From: Oscheius tipulae
Lineage: Eukaryota > Nematoda > Chromadorea > Rhabditida > Rhabditidae
DNA length: 64,000 bases
Direction of reading: 5' to 3'
Assembly (NCBI GenBank): GCA_037178975.1
Contig: JASJZH010000004.1
Location: 10,230,001-10,294,000, forward strand
Shown here: in pieces, positions 1 through 9,479 of the stretch
Layout: each line of letters opens with the position of its first letter
How positions within the stretch are numbered: position 1 is the stretch's first letter
Notes under the pieces: model-generated
What the model saw: the letters and a program-made list of their open reading frames with translations, nothing else
Told to the model about the DNA's origin: nothing
Databases searched by the model: none
Program-made: the position numbers and the translations under genes

Positions 1-956
1 TCCGATCAGGCATGCTGTTGACCAGGTTCAGGAGAGTTGGTGGCGGGATGCTGCTCCATGCGCGTTGGATCTCCTGAAGAAGCTCGGCAAGGTTGGTGAA
101 CCTTCGGTTATCCTTGTAGATCTTTTGAGTCAAAACTCCAAAGAGATTCCCGATTGGATTGCAATCGGGAGAGCAAGCCGGCCAGTCGATCGTATTGATA
201 CCATTAGCAGCCATCCACTGCTTTGTTCCATTGTTCACGTGACACGGGGCATTGTCTTGAACGAATGCGTATCCATTTCCCTGGGGCGTGGAAGAAGGTG
301 TTGAGCCAGAATCTGCTGATAATCTGGACCATTCAGTCGACCCGTAACGAAGTGAAGATCCAGGACTTCACCACTGTGGAACGCTGCCCAAATCATGACG
401 CCGCCACCTCTGAACGAGCGCTTCGGCAACAGAACAGCCGGCTTGCGGCTGTCTCTCCAGTAGCCACGGTCTCCGTCGGGACCGTCCAGAGTCCATCTCT
501 TCTCGTCCGAGAACACAACCTGCAAAAACTAACAGAAGACCTTAGTGACTAACCTTGTACCATCGCGTGGCGATGTTATTCCGAGCAAAAGCCACGCGCT
601 TCACCTTGTGCTGTGCATTGAGATTAGGAGTAAGCACTTTCAGTTCCCGGTCGATGTACAGTACAGAATGGACAGCTCGGAGGACGGTCATCCTGTGAAC
701 ATCAAGACGCAGATCAGCTTTGATCTGATTGCAGCTGATCGAGGTTCGAAGCTGGGCATCCATGAGCCTGATCTCCGACTTTCTTGGGGCGTCCTGGAAC
801 CGGCTTGTTTCCGTAGCTCGGATTGCTCAAGAAACGTCCAATACAGCTCTTGTTTCTTCCTAACTGCTTCGCAATCTGGATGTTCGAATGTCCAGCAACC
901 TTTAAAGCACGAATGGAGACTTGTTCTTCAAGAGAAAGTCGGCAAGCCCACGGCAT
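1..956 (-). pseudogene. Tc3-like transposase, frameshifted
   Basis: This copy starts at the ATG at 954-956 with an N-terminal helix-turn-helix (MPWACRLSLEEQ...) followed by a GRPKK linker as in Tc3A. A GT-AG intron at 520-553 splits the protein between WYK and VVFSDEK, so exon 1 is 554-956 and exon 2 runs from 519 to the window edge. There are two frame breaks, one near 760 and one near 262-275. The second catalytic residue is kept (QDNAPCH), but the third position reads NPIGNL instead of NPIENL, so the DDE glutamate is replaced by glycine. With two frameshifts and a lost catalytic residue it cannot make active transposase. The C-terminus lies beyond position 1. Confidence 0.85.
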
Positions 957-1264
957 GATGACCATGAAGAGTAAAAACATTCGCTTCGAAACGTTTTAAC
1001 ATTTTTACTTAAGGTTTTTACGCGTTTTACACTCAGATGGCCTCGTTTCTGATGAAGTTCTCTGAGGTCGCCAAACTTTTGCACATGCTAATTTTTTAAA
1101 AATTGATCCCCCTAATCCCCAGCAGACACGGATAAGGGTCAAAAAAACTTTCTGGGGGTTTTGAAGCATAGGAATCGTTTGAAAACGGTTCCATACGTCC
1201 AAAATGCTTCTTGACCTTTCTACTGCAAAAAAGTGGGGGGTTGCCAAACTTTTGCACATGAGTA
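1..1264 (-). mobile_element. Tc3-like transposon, family A, partial and inactive
   Basis: A Tc1/Tc3-type element runs off the left edge of the window. Its right-hand terminal inverted repeat ends at about 1262 and abuts a TA (1263-1264), the target used by Tc1/mariner elements. The motif GCCAAACTTTTGCACATG occurs at the outer tip (1243-1260) and again 173 bp further in (1070-1087), the two-site layout known for Tc3 transposase binding. Between the tip and the transposase start (956) there is no other gene. The element lies in what looks like an intron of the P450 gene that follows. The left repeat is outside the window, so its length cannot be given. Confidence 0.85.
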
Positions 1265-1267
1265 TAT

Positions 1268-1450
1268 AGTTAGACATTCAAGTCGTTGTAGATTCTTATT
1301 TCTAGGCCACGGACAGTGAGTCCACAGTTAGACAGCCAAGTTGTTGTAGATTAATTTCCAGGCCACATCCTAGACAATCGTGTCGTCGTGGCTTACACTT
1401 CGGAGGCCACTGACTAGACAGTTAGACATCCACATCGTTGTGGTTTAACC
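1268..1450 (+). repeat. ~50-bp minisatellite, about four degenerate copies
   Basis: Imperfect units share the pattern CACAGTTAGACA...GTCGTTGTAG...GGCCAC, repeated about every 45-55 bp. The same unit occurs in the opposite orientation at 5501-5665. It lies between the family-A transposon and the P450 exon, probably in intron sequence. Confidence 0.7.
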
Positions 1451-1469
1451 CTGTAATCAATCTTTTCAG

Positions 1470-1849
1470 GTCAGTACACTGCTCCCAAAGGATCCCAGTG
1501 TCTCATCTCCCCTCTCATGATCCACAGGAACGCTCAGATCTACCCAGAGCCCACAAAGTTCGATCCGGACCGTTTCCTCCCAGAGAACATTCACAAGAGA
1601 CACGCTTACGACTACATTCCTTTCTCAGCAGGTCCTAGAAACTGTATCGGACAGAAATTTGCCACCTACGAGGAGAAAGTGGTAGTATCATGGATTGTCC
1701 GAAAGTATAGAATGAGTGCGACGATGAAGTTCGAGGAGAATGGCGGGCTACCAGAGGTATGACGAGCCAGTATGGGAGTGAGCTGCAAATTTCAGATCAT
1801 TCTCCGACCACAGCATGGAGTTCCCCTGCAGCTGGAAAGAAGAGTATAA
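1470..1849 (+). CDS. Cytochrome P450, CYP4-type, last two exons only
   Basis: This is the C-terminal end of a haem-thiolate monooxygenase. Exon 1470-1756 follows a TCTTTTCAG acceptor and exon 1796-1849 ends in TAA, with a 39-bp GT-AG intron between them in phase 0. The meander sequence ([16 protein letters not shown]) and the haem-binding loop [14 protein letters not shown], with its axial cysteine, are clear, and the protein ends [15 protein letters not shown] as CYP4 proteins typically do. About 400 N-terminal residues are missing here. Upstream lie an intron with minisatellite copies and then the family-A transposon, so the earlier exons are either left of the window or lost. Whether the gene still works cannot be decided from this window. 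Confidence 0.85.
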
Positions 1850-2177
1850 GAAAAGAGATAGTGTATAAGAAGAATTTTATTTGCCTAACTCTACAGTGAC
1901 AAGAACCGTCGTCTTCTAGATGAGGGTAGTAATAAAAGTGGCTCTGACGACCTGGTCTCTGTTGTTGACGTCCGCTCCCTCGACGGTCCAGTCCTTGTAG
2001 TAGAGGGCATTGAGCATTGCGTTTGCTGTATTTTTCCTCAGGGAATCTGGCAGGTGTATTCATTGTTGGCGGTCATCTTGAATTTCTTTGTTCGCTCAAG
2101 TGCGACCTACGATGACGAGCAGAGCCATTTGCGCGCTCCTTGTGTATCCAGTCGACTTCTTTTTGAAGTCTTGCTGG

Positions 2178-2830
2178 TTACGCAGTCTGTGAAGAAGATA
2201 CACTTATTTCTCTCGCGTAAACTCTTCTTACGATCAATACGTTGACAGGAGGACCGTGACCTCTGACTTTTTCGACAAAGCCCTGCTTGTTTCTGGCAGA
2301 TATGCTGTTGTAGTAGTAGTTCGGAGATTTTCTCAGTGGGTATTTTGATCTTCTGAATTGGCTTTACACTTTGAACAGAAAGGGTATGGCTAAGTTTTGG
2401 ACAGATTTTCTACAGTGAATCCCTAGACAATAACAGAAATACACTCACGTCATCGAAGACCGTGAATTGAAGTATCTTCCTGATGTCCCCGAGATGATTC
2501 TTCATGTGGTTTTTTACCTTCAGCTCGCCAATCTGCCTGTAGTACTTCAGAAATTCAGGATCCGACTCTCCGACCTTCATAACCTTGCGGGTTGCCGAAT
2601 CTAAACTTGAACTGTAGAAATTTCCCATGTTAACCCTTACAGGCGTCATTCACAGCGCCCACAAAGCTGAGACACTTCATTAAAGGTATCTTCAGTCCTT
2701 TCAACTCCTTGTCCATTTTCATCATCTCTTCAACGCCATTCTCCAGCTTCTCGAGAACCCATTTAATGCCCTTGTCAACCAGACCGACTTGAGACTGCTT
2801 CAGCAGAGAAGAACAAGTCTGAAACTGCAT
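2178..2830 (-). CDS. Unresolved helical protein, fragmentary model
   Basis: Minus-strand segments at about 2632-2830 and 2446-2615 have coding character. The first contains a charged helical stretch (KWVLEKLENGVEEMMKMDKE) followed by a cysteine pair in MKCLSFVGAVNDAC; the second contains ESDPEFLKYYRQIGELK. A possible last exon ends at a stop at 2178-2180. Splice motifs (GTAAGG, CTACAG, GTGAGT, GCCAG) are present, but I could not join the segments in one consistent phase. The gene may be decayed or the boundaries wrong. The spacing of cysteines and helices is reminiscent of nematode secreted DUF19 proteins, but that is only a guess. Confidence 0.3.
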
Positions 2831-3379
2831 TGCTGCTTTGCAACAAACAAAGGCAGCTGCCTGCAGAGAGCTGCTTTCTTATCGGCATGGTCTCGGTCTC
2901 TGGCAGCTTACAAACTTTTGTAACCTCTGATCACTGTTCTTATCAATGATCAAGGAAATGATCTTTTTCTTAACCGGTAGCAAAAAAAGTCTTGCAGGCA
3001 AAGCCACAGTTGATCAAAGCCATTAGAAAATTCCAAAGCATCCAGTAGGTACAGAATTCCTGAAGGGCAAGAGCACGCACAACGGTTACGGTTTCAATAA
3101 CATGGATGCAATAAAAGGGTGATCTTTAGTCCAAAGTACGGTAACTGTTAAGTTCCGCAAAGGCAAACTGACTATAAGCAGCTCTACGGCGAAGAATCAG
3201 ACAACGATTGCGACCCTAGGTTCGATGGGCCTGTAACTTTAGTCCACTGTGACTCGGGGTAACTAAAATAGTCGCCCCGGTCTTGATGTATGTATTTATC
3301 GACTGATTTTCTTTCTCTAATCTTTACCAGTATACGATTCATCAATATACAAACACAATTTGAACTAAGGGGACAATTA

Positions 3380-3966
3380 TTAACAACAGACACATCTGAA
3401 GAATGACACGAAGCAGGCGAGGACAGCTTTGAGAGCCAGAGCACCGAAGACAACAATGACCCAGATTCGAATGTACCAGCAGCATTGGTCCGATTCGTAG
3501 CGGCAGCACCGGTAATAGATAAGGACGGAGTCGGGTGGACACCTGGAATTGTCAATATTAACATTGTCTGTATTTCTCTATCTCTTTGTTTCTCTGTCTC
3601 TTTGTCTCTCTGTCTCACCCCTCCCTTCTAGGGATTCCCCCATTGCGTGACTTTTCCCATGTCTCACCCTCCTTCCCCCATTCTGAGACAGAATACATTA
3701 AGAATACGTTAGAGTCTAACTTCCTTCAATCCAGAAAAGATCATGACTCACGTGGTTCGACTTGCGCAGAGCATGCCAACAGGATATCCGCGTTTGTGAT
3801 GTTTACGAAGAGCATGACTTCGGACACGGAGTGGTGAAGTAGTCGTGGTTTCTAGTGGAACATCGTCTTCTTTCGTTCCACCGGCATCCTCTGTCTCCTC
3901 AGCCTCAACGAAGTTGGCTATACTCAGTACAACGAGGAGGGTGAGGAGGATCGTAATGTACCGCAT
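3380..3966 (-). CDS. Small secreted or membrane Cys-rich protein, two exons
   Basis: Exon 1 (3752-3966) encodes a signal peptide (MRYITILLTLLVVLSIANFVEA) and an acidic, Thr-rich spacer. A 209-bp intron with GTGAG and CCAG ends, filled with GAGACA-type microsatellite, leads to exon 2 (3380-3542). The join completes an ACG codon and gives a 125-aa protein whose second half reads CPPDSVLIYYRCCRYESD, then QCCW, then one hydrophobic segment (IWVIVVFGALALKAVLACF) and a Cys-rich tail ending at TAA 3380-3382. A signal peptide, a Cys-rich ectodomain and one membrane span suggest a type I cell-surface protein. No family is recognised. The exon 2 frame differs from the longer open frames over it, so the gene is easily missed. 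Confidence 0.6.
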
Positions 3967-4419
3967 CTACAGTGCTGAAACTTGTCATTTTATGGGTCCA
4001 AGTGTGACACACGAGATTAAAAGAGTATATCATGTTCCTGGAAGCATAACATCTTTAGGAAGCCCTCGATTGAGCTGCTATATTTAAGAGAGGAGGGAGT
4101 GATGTGATTTGAGAGTACAGGAGCTCAGAAGCGCATATAAGAATGACGGGATGTGTAATTTAACGCCTGAATGGGGAGGAAGATTTACAGATTCTATTGA
4201 TAGGAGAGAGTCAAAAGGAACTAAAAAGGAAAGAAAAGAAAGTGATGTTGAATAAGAGATGAGGGGGTGAACTGAAAGAAGTGGACCGTGCTTCTTAGCT
4301 GAACACTTGAGCTGTTTTATAAGAGCTTACAGAAGAGAAAGGTTTTCATTTTGAGCTAGGTAAAAATTATATTAGCAAGCCAGAGAGTGGAACTCGATGT
4401 CGAATTGACCCGTTCAGAA

Positions 4420-5048
4420 CTAAACACCATGGCAGATCAACAGTTCCTGAGTCTCAGAGGAGTCCTGACGGGATTGGAAAGGTCCCGTCACGATCTTCTT
4501 TCTCTTGTTGAGTGGATCCAATAGTATTTCTTGTGGTTCCCCAAATGGGTCTCCAGAACTCTGTCTAATATTAATATCTCTTCTTTCGCTATAAACACCT
4601 CTAGGATCAAGTAGTACAGTAATAGTCACACTATGAACAGTGGAGCCATAAATCTTTGACGGAGACAGTTTAGGTTCGATTCCCTTGGAAGTGCAATAAC
4701 ATCCAACTTCGTAATGCTTCACAACTTTGTAGCTATTAGTTGTCATAAGCTGCAAGTTTGCAGGACCTACATGATCCCAAAGACGCCATTTTGACACGTG
4801 CCTAAGCCTAAGCATAATCCTAAGCTCGACTCGAGAAGGAATAGTTCAGTGAAAAGGTAGGTACAGTAGGTTACGTAGCTTGAGTTTTGGAATTGACGGC
4901 CAGAAATACATTCTCTACAGAAACTTCCGTCATAAAATTTTAGCACCAAGGGAAAGTGGGGAGAAAACTGACCACTAGTCTCCGTTTCCTGCAGCCGACT
5001 TGAGCATGAATAATATTTTTGCTCTTTTGGAGGACTTACATCTTGCAA
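4420..5048 (-). CDS. Hypothetical protein, uncertain exons
   Basis: An open minus-strand frame at 4420-4815 reads KWRLWDHVGPANLQLMTTNS, then a Cys-x-Cys pair (EVGCYCTSKG) and a charged tail ending at TGA 4420-4422. A donor-like GTAAGT near 5035 and acceptor-like sites near 4940 hint at earlier exons, but I could not phase them confidently. No domain is recognised. It could be the last exon of a secreted protein or a chance open frame. Confidence 0.25.
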
Positions 5049-5500
5049 AAACGCTCAGCTCTGAGCCTTTTTCCGAATATATGTGTTCTACAAATCCCGG
5101 GCTTAATCTTTCAAACCCCAGCAAGCAGAACCAGGATGTTAAATGTCGATGATTGGTTCGTTAGAACAGTTCTCATTTTGACGCAAGAAGGACTAATGCA
5201 TTTAAAAGGAAAATGCCCTTTTTCTATACTTAGCGGAGAAGGGTAAATTGTTTACAGACGTAAGAGTCGGCAGGTGAGTTCCGATTGCGATTAAGAAGGA
5301 TGGGGACGTTCTATACTCTTCTCAGTATGCTTTCGGGGCGGGACTTTGACCACAAGGTCAGGAAGAGGAGAAAAACATAGGTGGATAGGAAGGGAAAAGG
5401 ATAGGAAATTAGGTAACGAGTATTTTCGTGTGCAATGTTCGAGAGGAGAGGCTTGCGAAAAGGAGATGTTCAGGGAACAAGAATGGAAGGAAGAACAAAA

Positions 5501-5665
5501 GACCACAACGACAGGCTATCTAACTGTCGAGTTTGCGGCTTTTAAAGGAGCCACAACGACGTGACTCTCTTACTGCCGAGTTTTTGGTTTATAAAACGAA
5601 GCTACAACGACTCGAATGTATAACTGTGGAGTCAGCTCATTTAAAAAGAGATCGCAACGACTGTC
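5501..5665 (-). repeat. ~50-bp minisatellite, inverted relative to 1268-1450
   Basis: Three to four units carry ACAACGAC...AACTGTCGAGT or close variants. Read on the minus strand they match the units at 1268-1450; for example CCACAGTTA followed by ACA and GTCGTTGTAG is shared. Confidence 0.7.
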
Positions 5666-7820
5666 ATTTGGTAGAAAGTAGAAAGTAAAAGATACAAGAG
5701 TATTAGATCAACCCGTTCTCCTCGACAAATCTTACTAAGAAAAACACTTCTACTCAGTGCCTCCTTCTCCCAGTCATTAGTGATCATTCAAAAGAGAGGT
5801 GAGGGTGGTTCGCTCTCTCTCTTATTTTCACTGTCTGTCACTTGAATAACAAGCATGTCAACAGAATAAGAATCTACCCAGAAGAAGTCCACTCGACTAA
5901 TGAATATACTCGATAAACAAGTAGTTATACTAACAAGGAAAGATAGAACGAGGTCCATCAGTATGCTGAGGGCAGCCTTGATGGATGGTCGCGTGTAAAA
6001 TCTTACAGCTTCCAGGACATTTGGAAGAGGAGGGAGGAGGGTCTGGATAGGAGAGCAGAGAGCAGAATTCTCACTACTTTAATCGGGGAACAGGGGTCTA
6101 ATTTGTGTGCATGTGTGTTGTGGATGAGGGGGAGATTAGAAGTGCAGAGAGGAGGTAGGAGAGGTGGAAAGTCCAATTGTTTTTAGGAATCAGAGGTCAG
6201 ATGTACCCTCTCGGCCTCTCTGTCTCTCTGTCTTTCTGTTACTTCGTTTCTCTGTTTCTGTCTCTGTCTCTAATAAGAGTAACGTGATCTCGGATAAGAG
6301 ATCCCGAGATCAAAGGTAGGCTCTGTCCACATGACTATCTCGACAACAGGATCAAGATTCACGTTCTCTTTCTAGAACTACTACTTAGATGAGGATAAGA
6401 ACAGAGAGTTTATGGGAAACCGGGCGGTCAAAAAGGCTCAGAGCAAGAGATCGCAATCAAGAAGAAAGGTAAGACTGATATCAGGGCATTTCAGGCCTGA
6501 TTGAATTTGCGTCAAAGTTGCACACTGACTGGTCACTGGTCGCTGCCTTATTGTTAGGCTTAGGCTGTAAACAGACAGGTGCAAAAGAATTGTTGTTATG
6601 GCATAAGACGATTGTTTTTAGCTTATGTGTGAACTGATCACTGGGAACGACCTAGTTTTAATAGGGATAAAGATAGAAAAAATGATGTTAGGATAACAAT
6701 AACATGGGAAAGAGACAGGGACAGAGATTGACCGGGAGCCACTAATCTAATTCCCAACTTCCGCCCTTTTTGTCTTCCAACTTTGCAAAAGTATGCATTG
6801 GGAACAGCAAAGAAAATGCCAAAACTTTGTACTAGATCATGCGGTTCAAAGAAATGCAAAATTGCTTAGAAGATAGGGAGAAGTGGCTTCCTGACTCACT
6901 CCCCTTCCTCTGCGTGGGTCTCATGCAGTGCGTGTGGCCTTTTTAGCCGGTCTCACACGTCGTTTAACCTCTACTAAAAATACGTATGTCCAGTGGGTGG
7001 ACTCTCTCTATCCGTCTGACGGAAATTACTCTTTGAGGCCCGAACTAAAGATACAAACAGGACTTACGTGTCCAAGAGAGGAATTCTATTAATGTGTCTA
7101 GTGAAGCAGGTGTGAAAAATAAGCTTGGCAAAATTCAAAACCGACGAAGACACTGGCGGGAAATTGAATGCTCGCCGGGGAATTTCAAGGAAATCTCTCA
7201 GTTTTGAAGAGCAGGCTGTTAGTCAGAGAAAAGTTAGGACAGACATAGGAAATGCTCTTTCAGAGATCCGAGAACGGATGAGAAGGTCAAGAAGTAGAGA
7301 GTTTTTGGATTAGAAACTGAGGTAATGCTATTAACCTGGAATGAGTTGGAGAGGGGATAAGGTCAGCTGATCAGTAGGGATTGGTTACTAGCAAATCGGA
7401 AAACTGCCTAGATTTGGAGGATTGTCCCATGGCTGACTTTGCTCTTCAGGAACGATGATACCATACAGACTCAGGCTATATTCTGAACCCAGTTTGACTG
7501 TCTGCTTATTGTGGAAAGTAGGTAAACAGTTCTAACAAGAATCAGGACCCCTTCAGAACTTAGGGACAGAATCCGAAACTGAAATTTCAGAAAGGTTTTT
7601 TTTCTAGCTTGCCCAGGTCGAAACCCCTGTCACGCTATGGTATGCCTTTTTTTGGAACAAAGAGGAAAGAGAATGGGGTATTGGGGAGGGAATTTCTTTT
7701 CAATTAGAGCATCTACACTGACAAAAGAAATTCCAAAAAAAAAATTGACTGTTCTGGTTCAAGAGCGATTGGATGTGATCCGAAGCCTGAGCTGCAGGGA
7801 AAACAATAGATCAGTAATAA
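5666..7820. other. Intergenic, no gene supported
   Basis: A CT/GT-rich microsatellite (CTCTGTCTCT type) lies at about 6215-6275. Short open frames occur at 7125-7313 and 7637-7900. The latter overlaps the decayed start of the reverse transcriptase in another frame. I see nothing else with coding or RNA character. Confidence 0.5.
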
Positions 7821-9479
7821 AGAAGCGCTCAGCAAGCAAGGAGAGCTCTGAGAGACGATCTAGTGGCAAGGAAAGAAGTAGTTTTGCGACGAGCCGTTGA
7901 ACAAGGAAGAAGCTTGAAAGATGCAGCGCTGACCATTCGCACAACCAGAAATAGGATGATGGCTGCGAGAAATAACACCAATAACTACTCACAACGGGAC
8001 ACGGCCAAGAAATTCAAAGATTTCTTCGACAACTTATACGCTGATCAGGGACCTATCCCTCAATCAGAAGTCAGGAACTTTGAGGGTCTTCCCCGTTTTG
8101 AGCCGGACGAGGTCATTCACGCCATCACTCAACTTAGAAGATCAGGAGCCTCTGGTTCAGACGGAATATCACCTTCTATGCTGTTCCATGCGAGAGAAGA
8201 AGCCGGAATAGTAATCAGCAACATCCTGAATCACCTTGTAGACGGAGGAGCTGTGCCCAAGAAACTGACAGAAGCTATTGTCACTCTTCTTCACAAATCA
8301 GGAGATTCTGATGACCCGGCGAACTTCAGACCCATTTGCCTCTTACAATCCTGTGCTAAAGTGCTCTCTCGTGTACTAATGAGAAGAATGGAACGATGTC
8401 TGGCAGACCAAGAGGACGAATGGCAAACCGGCTTTCGAAAGGGATATTCTACGATTGACAATCTGCACTCCGTCAAGCAGATCATCGAGAAAAGCACAGA
8501 GCATAACCTCAAACTATGTTTGGGCTTTATCGACTCAAAGAAGGCTTTCGACACCATTAGCTGGCAATCCACTTGGAATGCGCTCACAGAAATGGGTGTG
8601 CACTCCACTCTCATCCTGCTGCTCAGAAGGCTCTACGAATCTGGCTCCACATTCATTCTGATCGACTGGGACGTAGAAGGGATCAGAATCAATGGACAAC
8701 AGCTAGCCACTCTCGGCTACGCGGACGACTTGGTACTCTTTTCCAGAAGCCGTCCGGGAATGGAAAGGATGATGTGTAAACTGACCAATGCGATGAGAAC
8801 GGTAGGACTGGAGATCAACACAAAGAAGACGGTGCTTATGTCAAACATCCAAAACAAGGCGCCACTCATGGTCAACGGCTCCAGCCTCAACTTTGTGGAC
8901 AAGTTCATCTTCCTCGGATCGCAAATCTCCATCCCACTCTCCGACTACGATGAGATCAGACGACGGATGGGTCAAGCGTTTGGAGCTTTCAACAAAGTGA
9001 CCAGTCTACTAACATGCCGTCTACTCCCAATGGCGAAGCGAAGGCAGCTGTTCGAGTCTTACGTCACTCCGGTAGCATTGTACGGAGCAGAAAGCTGGTC
9101 TTTAAGAGAAGCTGAGAAGAACTACATCGAGGTTTGCCAAAGAAGAATGGAGAGAAGAATGATCGAGATAACCACCCTCGACAGATGGACGAACCAAAGG
9201 ATCAGAGAAAGAACGAAGCTGACTGATTGGAGGAAAAAGGCACTCGCGATGAAGCTTCGCTGGGCCGAGAAGACGATAAAGATGGAACCAAACCGTTGGA
9301 CCAAAATAACGACCGAATGGATCCCTTTCGAGAGTCGAAGACAGAGAGGTAGACAACGTCTACGATGGGTCGACGAAGTGCAGCAGACAATAGGACACAC
9401 ATGGTGGAGAAAAACTGCGCAAGAATGGCACAACATCAGATCTGCACTCGTTACAAACGTGATAAATGCAATAAATTAA
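7821..9479 (+). pseudogene. RTE-like non-LTR reverse transcriptase, truncated and internally deleted
   Basis: The open frame begins after a stop at 7818-7820 and runs to TAA at 9477-9479, about 552 codons. It opens with the pre-RT sequence (ARKEVVLRRAVEQGRSLKDA) and shows RT palm motif A (FIDSKKAFDTISW) and motif C (YADDLVLFS). The C-terminal part (RRMIEITTLDRWTNQRIRER, then SRRQRGRQRLRWVDEVQQ) is typical of RTE/endonuclease-RT elements. The apurinic endonuclease domain is absent. Between GSTFILI and DWDVEGIRINGQQ the RT region normally carrying the GVRQG-x-PLSP motif is gone by an in-frame deletion of some tens of residues. The element is therefore not autonomous. A short AT-rich tail (AATTAATTAAATTAAAG) follows the stop. 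Confidence 0.9.

Noticed and set aside
1797-2063. 88-codon minus-strand frame opposite the P450 end
   Set aside because: It overlaps the terminal P450 exon, is poor in coding features and has no domain.
4660-4700. EVGCYCTSKG as the end of an IL-17 or other cystine-knot cytokine
   Set aside because: The rest of the knot pattern is absent and a long charged tail follows; the resemblance is limited to one C-x-C motif.
8291-9436. Several open frames antisense to the reverse transcriptase
   Set aside because: Shadows of the RT frame with no family resemblance.
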